Of a DNA stretch of 64,000 nucleotides, positions 17,090-25,296 are shown one piece after another. Location: positions 62,001 through 126,000 of the forward strand of contig JAEXRW010000008.1 of the NCBI GenBank assembly GCA_023454175.1, given 5' to 3'. The notes beneath the pieces were generated by a model. It searched no databases, was not told the DNA's origin, and saw only the letters and a list, made by a program, of their open reading frames with translations. Each line of letters opens with the position of its first letter. The first letter of the stretch is position 1. The translations under genes were made by a program, and so were the position numbers. The DNA is from Bacillota bacterium (GTDB taxonomy: Bacteria; Bacillota; Clostridia; Christensenellales; JAEXRW01).

Positions 17090-17106
17090 ACAATAGTGTT
17101 AGTCCT

Positions 17107-18138
17107 TTACTCTTCCAGACTGTACCCTTTCCTGCAAAAGAGTGAGATGCAGGCGTCCGCCACATCCGCGTCATACAGGATGCCCTTGTTGCTGGAGATC
17201 TCATTCATGGCGGCGGCCAGCCCCAGGCTCGGTCTGTAGGGCCGGTGCGTCATCATGGCTTCCACCACGTCCGCCACGGCTATGATGCAGGTCTCCAGCC
17301 GCAGTGCACCCGCTTTCAGCCCCCTGGGGTAACCGCTCCCGTCCAACCGCTCATGGTGTTCGTATACGATCTCCGCCACAGGCCAGGGCATTTCAAAGTT
17401 CTTCAATATGTCATAGCCCTTCTCCGGGTGCTCCTTCATGATCTCATACTCGGGTTTGGATAATTTGCTTGGCTTGGTGAGGATGTCTGTCGGAACGATG
17501 ATCTTGCCGATGTCGTGGATGCAGCCCACCAGGTGCAGTCCCTCCAGCGTATCCTCGGGCAGGTCCATTTCCCCCCCTATGGAGCTGGCCAGCCCGCCCA
17601 CCCTTCTCTGGTGCCCCGCTGTATAGGGATCCCGCAGGTCCAGCATGGCCGCCGTTGCGTAGGCGGTATTGAGCATGGCCTGGCGCAGCTTGTCCGTTCT
17701 TTCTTCCACCAGGCGCTCCAGGTTCTCCCGCTGTTCCCTGTTTTCCCGCTCCAGGCGTTCTTTTTCATCCAGCAGCTGTTTGTAGCTCACCGCCTGGCTC
17801 ACCGTCTTGATCAGTTCATCCCTGGCGATGGGTTTGGCCAGGTAATCCCGTGCGCCGGCCCGCACCGCTTCCACAGCGGTATCCACGGTAGGTTCGCCCG
17901 TCATCATGATCACCTGTATGCCGGGCTTGCGGCCATGGATATACCTGAGCAGGGATACGCCGGATTGCCTTGGCATGATGATATCCGTCAGTACCGCATC
18001 GCAGTCGTGCTCCTGCAGCAAACCCATCGCGGTTTCGCAGTTTTCTGCGGCGATGACATCATATCCTTCCTTTTTGAGGAATTCGCTCAACGTGATGCGT
18101 ATGCTTTTCTCGTCATCCACGATCATGACTTTGGCCAT
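17107..18138 (-). CDS. Response regulator with HD-GYP output (RpfG-like c-di-GMP phosphodiesterase)
   Basis: A 343-residue protein. The receiver domain (about 1-120) has Asp in CDAVLTDIIMP and Lys in YLAKPIA. A coiled-coil linker (about 130-165) follows, then an HD-GYP domain with the metal-binding HD pair in GCIHDIGKI and the GYP loop HHERLDGSGYPRGLK. The HD-GYP family hydrolyses cyclic di-GMP. The start at 18138 is chosen for GGAGGT just upstream; the ATG 15 bases earlier lacks a site. Its gene follows the large PAS kinase after 17 bases, so the two form a cognate pair: the kinase would phosphorylate Asp and alter c-di-GMP breakdown. Confidence 0.9.
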   Translation of the reverse strand: MAKVMIVDDEKSIRITLSEFLKKEGYDVIAAENCETAMGLLQEHDCDAVLTDIIMPRQSGVSLLRYIHGRKPGIQVIMMTGEPTVDTAVEAVRAGARDYLAKPIARDELIKTVSQAVSYKQLLDEKERLERENREQRENLERLVEERTDKLRQAMLNTAYATAAMLDLRDPYTAGHQRRVGGLASSIGGEMDLPEDTLEGLHLVGCIHDIGKIIVPTDILTKPSKLSKPEYEIMKEHPEKGYDILKNFEMPWPVAEIVYEHHERLDGSGYPRGLKAGALRLETCIIAVADVVEAMMTHRPYRPSLGLAAAMNEISSNKGILYDADVADACISLFCRKGYSLEE

Positions 18139-18155
18139 CTTTTGTACCTCCATGG

Positions 18156-21100
18156 TTATTCCAGGGTCCAGCCGTTGTCTACGGGCAGCTCGAGGATCGC
18201 TTTGGTGTATTTACCGGTCTCGGATTCAAAATACAGCTCCCCGTGGTGGTCCTTTACGATCCCGTGGCTGATGGAGAGCCCCAGCCCCGTTCCTGTATCC
18301 CGGGGTTTTGTGGTGAAAAACGGGTCAAATATCTTTTCCCGGATATCTTCCGGTATTCCTGCACCGTGGTCCTCCACCACCACCTTGATCCATCTGCGCC
18401 CTTCCCGGTGGAAAAGGCTGCAGCCCAGCAGGATCCGCTTGTCTGCATCGTAGCCCTTGTATTTTTCATTCAGGGCATCCCGTGCATTGGTCAAAAGGTT
18501 CATCAGCACCTGCTGTATCTGCTGGCTGCGGCATTTGATGCTCGGCAGTCCTTCCGGTATGTTTACTTCCATCTCGATCTGGTCATGCCGTATCACGGTG
18601 CGGATGAGAGACAGGGTCCGTTCGATGATATCGCCGATATCTGCGGGGCTGTGCGTCTGCTTTTCCTGCCGGGAAAAGCTCAGCAGGTCTTTGACGATCC
18701 CCGCCACCCTTTGTCCTTCCAGGATGATCTCGCTGCTGTATTCCCTGAGCTGATCTTCCGCGCTTGGATCTTCCGCTATGAGCTGCGCATAGTTGATGAT
18801 GCCGCTGATAGGGTTGTTGATCTCATGCGCCACACCGCCCGCCAGCGTCCCGATGGACTCCAGCTTTTGCTTCTGCCGCAGCTGCGCCTCCATCTCCAGT
18901 TTGCTTTTTTCCATCATCTTGCGCTCTGTGATATCCCGCATGAATACGAGCGCGCCGTCCATGTTGTTGTAATGAATAGGTCCCGCGGATACTTCCACAT
19001 CTACGGGTTCTCCGTTCAGGCGGACGATTACCTCTTCTTTGACAGGTACCTCTTGTTTTGTTTCGTTTAATAATTTGATGGTCTTTTCCACCTTGCTCCG
19101 GAAATCCTCGGACAGAAAACCGGGTATATATTTCCCCAGCAGATCGTCTTCTGATTTTGCGCCAAATAACTCCACTGCTTTTTTATTGACGTAGGCAAAG
19201 CGGTAATCGGTTTGCACGAATACGGCATCCGGTGCACTTTCCACCAGCATGCGGAAGCGTTTCTCGCTCTCGAGCAAGGCCCGCTCCGCCTGTTTCCTTT
19301 CCGTGATATCCTGAACGATGGAGTATATCACTTTTCGGCCGTCCATCACCATCCTGCTGTGAAATAATTCAACGTCCCGTATCTCACCGTTTGCCAGCCG
19401 GTGCTTTGTTTCATACCGCCGGATACTGTGGTCGTAACTTTTGCGTACCCTCTGCCGCATGACCTGCTCACCGGCAGGGTTGATATCCCAGATCATCTTG
19501 GTCCTGATCTCTTCCGGGCTGTACCCGTAATATCCGCAGGCGGCTGGGTTTGCATCCACCATTTGGCATGTTTCCACATCGACGATGATCTCGGGCGCGG
19601 CCATCAAGTAAAAGAGGTTCCGGTAGCGCTCTTCACTGGCCTTCAGCTTTTTCTCGGCCTCTTTCATATCGGTGACGTCCTGTATCACGCCCACCACACG
19701 GGCAGGCTTTCCATCGGCCCCGTATTCCAGCTCAGCCTTGGAATGGAGAATGCGGAGCGCTCCGTCGTTGTGCCTGCGGATGTGGTATTCCACATCATAT
19801 CTTTCGTTATTTTCCACCAGTTTCTGAAGGGCTGTGTCCATCATGATCCTGTCTTCCTGGATCACGATGTCCTGGGCGGCCTGCAGCGGCAGGTATGGAG
19901 AGTCATATGCAAATCCGTAAATGCGGAAGGCCTCCTCCGATGCCCATATTTGTCTGCTGCCAAGGTCGATCTCCCAGTTCCCCACATGGGCCATGGCCTG
20001 CGCCCGGTTCAGCCGGATCTCGCTGCTGCGGATGGTTTCGTCTGCCAGTACCCGCTCGGTGATATCCGTGAAAATGGTTGAAAAGCCGTTCTGCCCCCAG
20101 GGCGCGACGGAGATGTGGAAATAGGTGCCCATCGGCGGATAATATGTTTCAAAGCTGAAGGACACTTTGGACAAGGCAGCCTTGCTGTACTCTTCCAGGT
20201 AGGGTGCTTCCGGTGTGCCATAAATCTCTGTCGCTGTTTTCCCGATCACATCCCTGTTTGATACCTTCGTCAGTTGTTCATACTTGGGGTTTGTGCCCAC
20301 CAGGAGGTAATTTACCGGTTTCCCGTCCTCGAATATCAGTTCATGCAGCGCCACGCCCTCATCCATGTTGTCATAGAGCGATTTGAAGTTTTCCATGCTC
20401 TGGGATAAGGCTGTTTCGAGCTGTTTTTGATGTGTGATATCAAAATTGATACCCACCATGCGCAGTGGTTTTCCGTCAGCATCATGTACTACGTTGCCGT
20501 AGGCCTTGATGTAGCGCACCTCACCTTCCGCCGTGATGATGCGGTATTCCGTGTTATATTCTTTTTCTCCGTTCAGCGCCTTGTTTGTTTCGATTAAACA
20601 GAATTCCCTATCGTCCGGGTGGAGCCTCGCGCGCCACGCTTCATAGGCGCCTGCAAACTCGCCTTTTTGTACGCCGTAGATCTTATGCATCTGCGCATCC
20701 CAGGCCAGCACGTTGTTTGGAACATCCCAGTCCCATATGCCTGCCTGGGCGGAACGGGTCGCAAGGGTCAGGCGTTCGTTCATCCTGCTCAGGTCATGTT
20801 CAAGAATTTTCATAGGGGTTATATCATGGATTGTTGATAAAGCGAGTTTTTTCCCGTCCAGTTCGACGATCTCCATGGATACCAGGACATGTTTTGTATC
20901 GCCGGCCTTGGTCAGCACGGTGGTTTCGTAATCCCGCATTGAACCCTTTTCTTTGAGCGATTGGATCATGGCTTGCCTTTCCTCGCTGCTGATGATATTC
21001 ACGCTGGCGGCGGTGTGGCCCGCCAGATCTTCCAAGGAAAAACCGGTCAGTCTGAGATAGCTGTCATTGGCGTCCACGATGATCCCTCCGTCCAGCGTGG

Positions 21101-21842
21101 CGAGTATGATCGCCGCGGAAGACAGGCGGAATACTTTTTTAAATCGTTCCTCGCTGGAGCGTATTTTTTCTTCGGCCTGTTTCCTGTCCGTGATGTCGTG
21201 GATGATGGAGTAAAGCATTTTTCGTCCTTCGATGTCCATCCTCCCGGAAAATACCTCCACGTCCCGCACCGTTCCGTCGGACAGCCTGTGCCTTGCCTCG
21301 AAGGAGTGCCTGCCGCTTTCATACGTGAGGTTCATTCTCCGGTGGATCTCCCCGGGGTTGGCGGTATTGATATCCCATATTTTTATGGATTTCATTTCTT
21401 CTGGAGTATAGCCGTAATATGCACACGCGGCGGCATTGGCCTCATGGATGCTGCCGGTCTCCTGGTCCACGATGATCTGCGCGGCATTGCTGTTATGGAA
21501 AAGGTTCCTGTAGCGCGTTTCGCTTTCTTCAAGATGGGTTTGATACTTCTTGGCCCGTTTTGCCCTGCTGTATATCAGCAGCAGCAGCAGCGCGGCGGTG
21601 ATGATTACATAAAACCAGCCCTTTAGGTTGGATATCATTATCATGGTCGCAGGATCGTCCGTGATCTGCAGCAGCCGGTCGGAAAAAAAGATCCACAGGC
21701 ACCCTATCACCAGGTAGGACAGGGCGATGCCCAGCGCCTCCGCGATGGGGATCAGTTTTATTTTACGGAATTTTGATGGATGCCTCACTGCGCAATACCT
21801 CCACGAAAGATAGGATGGAGAATTCGTGGGACTGTTGGGCAA
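18156..21842 (-). CDS. Multi-PAS membrane sensor histidine kinase (seven PAS domains)
   Basis: A 1228-residue kinase. Two transmembrane helices (about 35-53 and 72-90) are followed by seven PAS/PAC units of about 125 residues each from residue 100 to 980. Each unit ends in a variant of the DIT-x-K/R motif (DITDRKQAE, DITPMKILE, DITHQKQLE, DITERVLAD, DVTDMKEAE, DITERKQAE, DITERKMME). A HisKA box GGVAHEINNP with His near 1007 and a HATPase domain (NLLTNARDAL, DHGAGIPEDI, GTGLGLSIS) close the protein. PAS1 and PAS6 are close paralogues. It should autophosphorylate and pass phosphate to the HD-GYP regulator downstream. The signals (redox, ligands) are not readable from sequence. Confidence 0.9.
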   Translation of the reverse strand: MPNSPTNSPSYLSWRYCAVRHPSKFRKIKLIPIAEALGIALSYLVIGCLWIFFSDRLLQITDDPATMIMISNLKGWFYVIITAALLLLLIYSRAKRAKKYQTHLEESETRYRNLFHNSNAAQIIVDQETGSIHEANAAACAYYGYTPEEMKSIKIWDINTANPGEIHRRMNLTYESGRHSFEARHRLSDGTVRDVEVFSGRMDIEGRKMLYSIIHDITDRKQAEEKIRSSEERFKKVFRLSSAAIILATLDGGIIVDANDSYLRLTGFSLEDLAGHTAASVNIISSEERQAMIQSLKEKGSMRDYETTVLTKAGDTKHVLVSMEIVELDGKKLALSTIHDITPMKILEHDLSRMNERLTLATRSAQAGIWDWDVPNNVLAWDAQMHKIYGVQKGEFAGAYEAWRARLHPDDREFCLIETNKALNGEKEYNTEYRIITAEGEVRYIKAYGNVVHDADGKPLRMVGINFDITHQKQLETALSQSMENFKSLYDNMDEGVALHELIFEDGKPVNYLLVGTNPKYEQLTKVSNRDVIGKTATEIYGTPEAPYLEEYSKAALSKVSFSFETYYPPMGTYFHISVAPWGQNGFSTIFTDITERVLADETIRSSEIRLNRAQAMAHVGNWEIDLGSRQIWASEEAFRIYGFAYDSPYLPLQAAQDIVIQEDRIMMDTALQKLVENNERYDVEYHIRRHNDGALRILHSKAELEYGADGKPARVVGVIQDVTDMKEAEKKLKASEERYRNLFYLMAAPEIIVDVETCQMVDANPAACGYYGYSPEEIRTKMIWDINPAGEQVMRQRVRKSYDHSIRRYETKHRLANGEIRDVELFHSRMVMDGRKVIYSIVQDITERKQAERALLESEKRFRMLVESAPDAVFVQTDYRFAYVNKKAVELFGAKSEDDLLGKYIPGFLSEDFRSKVEKTIKLLNETKQEVPVKEEVIVRLNGEPVDVEVSAGPIHYNNMDGALVFMRDITERKMMEKSKLEMEAQLRQKQKLESIGTLAGGVAHEINNPISGIINYAQLIAEDPSAEDQLREYSSEIILEGQRVAGIVKDLLSFSRQEKQTHSPADIGDIIERTLSLIRTVIRHDQIEMEVNIPEGLPSIKCRSQQIQQVLMNLLTNARDALNEKYKGYDADKRILLGCSLFHREGRRWIKVVVEDHGAGIPEDIREKIFDPFFTTKPRDTGTGLGLSISHGIVKDHHGELYFESETGKYTKAILELPVDNGWTLE

Positions 21843-21999
21843 AAAATTGTTCTATTTCATTATTCTCTCTTTTTCGACAATTTTCCTTTTTTGTTTCCAG
21901 TTATTGTCGCACCTTTTTATTGATTACCGCAATGATCCGCAAATCATAAATATCCCAGTTTTTCCTTCGGTTCCGCAATCTTTTTTCGCTGAAAGTGCA

Positions 22000-22055
22000 T
22001 GGACAGGAACACTTGTTCGTATTATAATAATAGAAGGAACGCGAACGCTTGTTCG
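22000..22055 (+). promoter_or_regulatory. SOS promoter with two LexA boxes
   Basis: TGGACA (22000-22005) and TATAAT (22023-22028) are 17 bases apart. Two sites fit the Firmicute LexA (Cheo) box GAAC-N4-GTTC exactly: 22007-22018 in the promoter spacer and 22043-22054 just past the transcription start. Each has the palindrome GAAC...GTTC with CTT before GTTC. A repressor bound at both would block the promoter and the early transcript. The 3' gene is a translesion polymerase, as expected of an SOS unit. Confidence 0.88.
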
Positions 22056-22090
22056 ATATTCTGCATAGGATGGATCAGGGTGTTTTGGAT

Positions 22091-23326
22091 ATGGACCGTG
22101 CCGTACTGCATTGCGATCTGAATAATTTTTACGCCTCGGTGGAGTGCCTCTACCGTCCCGAGCTGGCCGGCCTCCCCGTGGCCGTCTGCGGGGATATCGA
22201 GCAGCGTCATGGCATCGTATTGGCCAAGAACCTGGTCGCCAAGCGCGCGGGCATCACGACCGGCGAGGCCATCTGGCAGGCCCGGCAGAAATGTCCGAAG
22301 CTCGTGGTGGTCACGCCCACCTTCGGGCTGTACCTGCGCTTTTCCCGCGCCGTGCGGGAGATCTATTCCCGTTATACGCCCTACATCGAGGCCTTCGGCA
22401 TCGACGAGTGCTGGCTGGACGTCACCGATAACGTCCGTGCCGGGGGGGATGCCGAGGAGATCGCCCATGCGATACGAAACGCCGTGAAGGAGGAGATCGG
22501 CATCACCCTCTCCGCCGGGGTATCGTGGAACAAAGTCTTCGCCAAACTGGGCAGCGACCTGAAAAAGCCCGATGCCGTGACCGTCATCACCAAAGATAAC
22601 TTCCGTGAAAAGGTCTGGTCCCTTCCCGCCAGCGAGCTGCTCTATGTGGGGCGGGCCACCTGGCGCAAATTTCAAAACTGGAATATCCTCACCATCGGCG
22701 CCCTGGCGAATACCCCCGTGGAGGACCTGCGCGGCCTGCTGGGCAAATGGGGCGAGACGCTGCACATGTTTGCCAACGGCTGGGACGCGGAGCCTGTAAA
22801 TGTCATGGATTACGAGGACGAGGTCAAGGGCGTAGGCAACAGCATCACCACCCCGCGGGATGTCGCATGCGAGGCTGATGCACGCCAGGTGATCTACGCC
22901 CTGTCGGAGTCGGTGGCCGAGCGCATGCGCAATAAAGGGCTCATGGGCACCGTCGTGCAGGTCTGGCTGCGGGATGTGGATCTGGGCTCCTTCACCCGCC
23001 AGCGCGTGCTGAAAAAGCCCACCTGCCTCGCGCAGGATATGGCGGGCAACGCCATCGACCTGCTCCGGAAGAATTGGTTCTGGGAAAAGCCCCTGCGTTC
23101 GCTGGGGGTGCGCATGTCCGGCCTGTATACGGAGAAGGACGGGAGACAGGTCTCCCTGCTCATCGGGCGTGAAGAAAAGCAGGAGGCACTGGAACGCAGC
23201 ATCGACGAGATACGCAAACGCTTCGGCCATGCCTCAGTGAAACGCGCCATGATGCTGCAGGACCCGGGGCTGGACCCCGATACCAACGCGCCGGATTCCG
23301 CCAACCGGGTGGCTTTTTTGAGGTGA
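22091..23326 (+). CDS. Y-family (translesion) DNA polymerase, DinB/UmuC group
   Basis: A 411-residue polymerase. The palm motifs are AVLHCDLNNFYASVE near the N-terminus (catalytic Asp) and IEAFGIDECWLDVT near residue 100 (catalytic Asp-Glu). The helix-hairpin-helix thumb (YVGRATWRKFQNWNILTIGALANT) and a little-finger domain follow. Earlier in-frame starts lie in or near the second LexA box, so I chose the ATG at 22091, where AGGGTG precedes and the family normally starts. Expression is expected only after DNA damage, given the two LexA boxes. The enzyme would copy past lesions with reduced fidelity. Four bases after its stop begins a 79-residue gene, probably co-expressed. Confidence 0.9.
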   Translation: MDRAVLHCDLNNFYASVECLYRPELAGLPVAVCGDIEQRHGIVLAKNLVAKRAGITTGEAIWQARQKCPKLVVVTPTFGLYLRFSRAVREIYSRYTPYIEAFGIDECWLDVTDNVRAGGDAEEIAHAIRNAVKEEIGITLSAGVSWNKVFAKLGSDLKKPDAVTVITKDNFREKVWSLPASELLYVGRATWRKFQNWNILTIGALANTPVEDLRGLLGKWGETLHMFANGWDAEPVNVMDYEDEVKGVGNSITTPRDVACEADARQVIYALSESVAERMRNKGLMGTVVQVWLRDVDLGSFTRQRVLKKPTCLAQDMAGNAIDLLRKNWFWEKPLRSLGVRMSGLYTEKDGRQVSLLIGREEKQEALERSIDEIRKRFGHASVKRAMMLQDPGLDPDTNAPDSANRVAFLR

Positions 23327-23330
23327 GTGT

Positions 23331-23570
23331 ATGGCAAAGGAATTTTTGAAAGTGACTGCGGATTTTGACGGTGAGGGTGTCATCATGCCCAAGTCCTTCG
23401 TGCTCGGGGACGGCAGGCGCTTTGAGATTGATAGGATCACCGACCGCCGCCCCGCCCCCAGCCTGAAGATGGGCGGCCAGGGCATCCGCTATACCTGCTT
23501 CGTCCTTGGCCGCAAGGTCTACCTGTTTCTCGATGATAACAAATGGTTCCTGGAAAAGGTCGGGGATTGA
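23331..23570 (+). CDS. Small conserved protein in the SOS polymerase operon
   Basis: A 79-residue protein starting 4 bases after the polymerase stop, with no promoter of its own. Strand-rich segments (KVTADFDGEG, SFVLGDGRRFEIDRI, GIRYTCFVLGRKVYLFLDD, KWFLEKV) suggest a small beta-barrel, perhaps nucleic-acid or protein binding. I recall similar small genes after Y-family polymerases in other Clostridia, but I cannot name a characterised family. The position predicts SOS induction and a possible accessory role for the polymerase. A frameshifted copy of its 3' half occurs at 25186-25282. Confidence 0.75.
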   Translation: MAKEFLKVTADFDGEGVIMPKSFVLGDGRRFEIDRITDRRPAPSLKMGGQGIRYTCFVLGRKVYLFLDDNKWFLEKVGD

Positions 23571-23631
23571 GCGCGCCCTGCTTCTGTCACAACGGCGGAC
23601 CGGTATTTTAGCGGCTGGGGTACAATGTTCC

Positions 23632-24408
23632 TTACCGCTCATCGACCATCAGCTTCATGCCTGCCCGCATAAGCCCTCTCACTGCTTTTCCGCCCAGTCG
23701 GCGCAGGCCATGCCCGTCCAGCGGGTAAAAGTACTCCGTTTTCCCCCCGTAATACTGATGGTCGGCAGGGCATTCCTTCTGGTAGGACTGGAATGCGCTC
23801 ATGGTTTTGAAGGAGTGGAAATACGCCCAGTCCATGAAGCCCGGGACCTTCCTGCCCGGTTTTTGCATGGTATGGTAAAACGCCCCGGCTGCTTTCACGA
23901 TGCTTTTCGCCGTCTTCCGGCCCGATCCCTTCATGGGTACGGGCGGCATGGATACCCCCAGCTTCTGCACACCCTTTCCGCCCGTGGACAGGATGGCCAG
24001 CTGGTTGAGCGTCTGCTTGATCCCCACAGGACCGCCGGATGTCGTCACGGCCAGGAACGCCTTGTCAAAGAAGCATGGGCGGTGCAGGGTATACGCAAAC
24101 CTGTCTATGAAATTCTTCATCAGCCCCGGTACCCCCATGGCGTAGTTTGGCGATGCGAAGATGATGCCGTCGGCTTCCAGCATCCTGGCTTCTATGGCTG
24201 AACGGTCGTCGCAGAGGGGGCATTTATCCTCCCCTTTTCCGATGCAGTTGAAGCATCCCCTGCACATTTTCAGGTCGCAGTCCTGCAGGAAGAGATACTC
24301 CCAGTTGATGTTTTCATCCATGCACAGGAGCTGCTCTTTGATCTTTTCTACCACATGGTAGGTGTTGCCCTTTTTTTTCGGGCTTCCGATAATGGCCAGG
24401 ATTTTCAT
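23632..24408 (-). CDS. Flavodoxin-fold NADPH-dependent FMN reductase / iron-sulfur flavoprotein
   Basis: A 258-residue protein. The N-terminal flavodoxin-like start MKILAIIGSPKKKGNTY is the FMN-phosphate loop. A cysteine cluster CDLKMCRGCFNCIG ... KCPLCDD (about 45-68) resembles iron-sulfur flavoproteins. FASPNYAMGVPGLMKNFIDR is the second flavin-binding loop. The C-terminal 90 residues are a basic extension typical of Clostridia homologues. Its ATG is one base beyond the stop of the upstream tetR-type gene, so the two form one operon under that regulator. A redox role against quinones, nitro compounds or oxidative stress is likely. Confidence 0.85.
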   Translation of the reverse strand: MKILAIIGSPKKKGNTYHVVEKIKEQLLCMDENINWEYLFLQDCDLKMCRGCFNCIGKGEDKCPLCDDRSAIEARMLEADGIIFASPNYAMGVPGLMKNFIDRFAYTLHRPCFFDKAFLAVTTSGGPVGIKQTLNQLAILSTGGKGVQKLGVSMPPVPMKGSGRKTAKSIVKAAGAFYHTMQKPGRKVPGFMDWAYFHSFKTMSAFQSYQKECPADHQYYGGKTEYFYPLDGHGLRRLGGKAVRGLMRAGMKLMVDER

Positions 24409-24409
24409 T

Positions 24410-25039
24410 TCATTTTCCTTCTTTTCTGCTTAAAATATTGCATGCGTAAAACGCATTATGCTGCTTCATCTTGTCTTCGATCTCGGGAAGGCTCAGGCTT
24501 TCTTTCAGGAAATTCTGCTCGAAGTACAGGTAAATGATATAGGCGCTGTATTCTTCGGCCAGCACACGGGCGTCCATATGCGGTATTTGCCCGTTTGCCA
24601 TCATCAGTTCAAAGACGTGCTGCATGAGCCTGCAGGGCTTTTCCATCAGCTCCTGCATGAAGAATTCCCGTACGGATTGGTTGCGCTGCTGTTCCCGCGT
24701 GATGATCCGTGCCGTCTTGATGGCTTCCGGCGACCACATGATGGATTTGAACTGCGCAAAAGCCTCGTTCAGGTATGCTTCGGGTGAAATGGTTGCGACA
24801 TATTGCCTCAGCTGCTCTTCGGGGAAGCTGGTCTGCCCGATCTTTTCCCGGAATTGCGAGAATATGCTTTGAAGGATCGCTTCCTTGCTTTCATAATGCT
24901 TGTAAAGCGAGCTGGCCTTGATCCCTACTGCGCTTGCGATCTCGCGCATTGATACATCCCTGTATCCTTTATCCGAGAAAAGGTCGATCGATATCTGTAT
25001 GATCTTTTCCTTCGTCGTCATATCTTTCTCTTCCGGCAT
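24410..25039 (-). CDS. TetR-family transcriptional regulator
   Basis: A 209-residue repressor. The DNA-binding helix-turn-helix lies at about 15-55 (KIIQISIDLFSDKGYRDVSMR, then EIASAVGIKASSLYKHYESKE), followed by a ligand-binding domain without a recognised subfamily. GGAGGCG precedes the ATG. It is the first gene of the operon with the flavodoxin-fold reductase. Two matching 18-base operator-like repeats overlap its promoter at 25056-25099, which points to autoregulation. The inducer is probably a substrate of the reductase. Confidence 0.9.
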   Translation of the reverse strand: MPEEKDMTTKEKIIQISIDLFSDKGYRDVSMREIASAVGIKASSLYKHYESKEAILQSIFSQFREKIGQTSFPEEQLRQYVATISPEAYLNEAFAQFKSIMWSPEAIKTARIITREQQRNQSVREFFMQELMEKPCRLMQHVFELMMANGQIPHMDARVLAEEYSAYIIYLYFEQNFLKESLSLPEIEDKMKQHNAFYACNILSRKEGK

Positions 25040-25055
25040 TGCAGCGCCTCCGGTC

Positions 25056-25104
25056 GGCTAACGTTTGTTATCCTCATTATAGGCTAACATTCGTTATCCG
25101 TCAA
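25056..25104 (-). promoter_or_regulatory. tetR promoter with two operator repeats
   Basis: On the minus strand TTGACG (25104-25099) and TATAAT (25081-25076) are 17 bases apart. Two 18-base direct repeats of GGCTAAC-N4-GTTATCC lie at 25056-25073 and 25082-25099; 16 of 18 bases are identical and the period is 26 bases. Each has the palindrome TAAC-N4-GTTA. One fills the promoter spacer and the other covers the start-site region, the standard layout for TetR autorepression. Confidence 0.85.
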
Positions 25105-25110
25105 TAGAAA

Positions 25111-25142
25111 AATGAAAGAGCCGTTTGGCTCTTTCATTTTTT
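25111..25142. terminator. Bidirectional intrinsic terminator
   Basis: Arms 25111-25122 and 25127-25138 are exact 12-bp complements (AATGAAAGAGCC) with a GTTT loop and a T run on the plus strand. On the minus strand the tail is TTTTTC. It closes the HD gene (25297-25728) on the minus strand and shields the tetR promoter. Confidence 0.85.
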
Positions 25143-25159
25143 GCTTATTAAGATCGGTT

Positions 25160-25282
25160 TTATATCTTCCACGGCCGTCTCGCCGGCCTGAAGATGGGCG
25201 GTCAGGGCACCCGCTATACCTGCTCCGCCCTCGGCCTGATAGGTCTGCCTTCTTCTTGATATTAATAAATGGTTCCTGGAAT
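25160..25282 (+). pseudogene. Chimeric gene remnant (P60-gene tail joined to SOS small-gene tail)
   Basis: Bases 25160-25193 match 25805-25838, the last codons of the NlpC/P60 gene read in the plus direction, at 31 of 34 positions. Bases 25186-25282 match 23461-23556, the 3' half of the 79-residue SOS gene, with about a dozen changes and one inserted base that breaks the frame. The two matches share GCCTGAAG (25186-25193), present in both parent genes, so the join looks like microhomology recombination. No start, ribosome site or open frame is left. Confidence 0.8.
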
Positions 25283-25296
25283 GCTGGTTGCGTAAA

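Noticed and set aside
22022..23230. A 402-codon frame opposite the Y-family polymerase
   Set aside because: Antisense shadow of a GC-rich gene with no motif, and the SOS promoter drives the plus strand.
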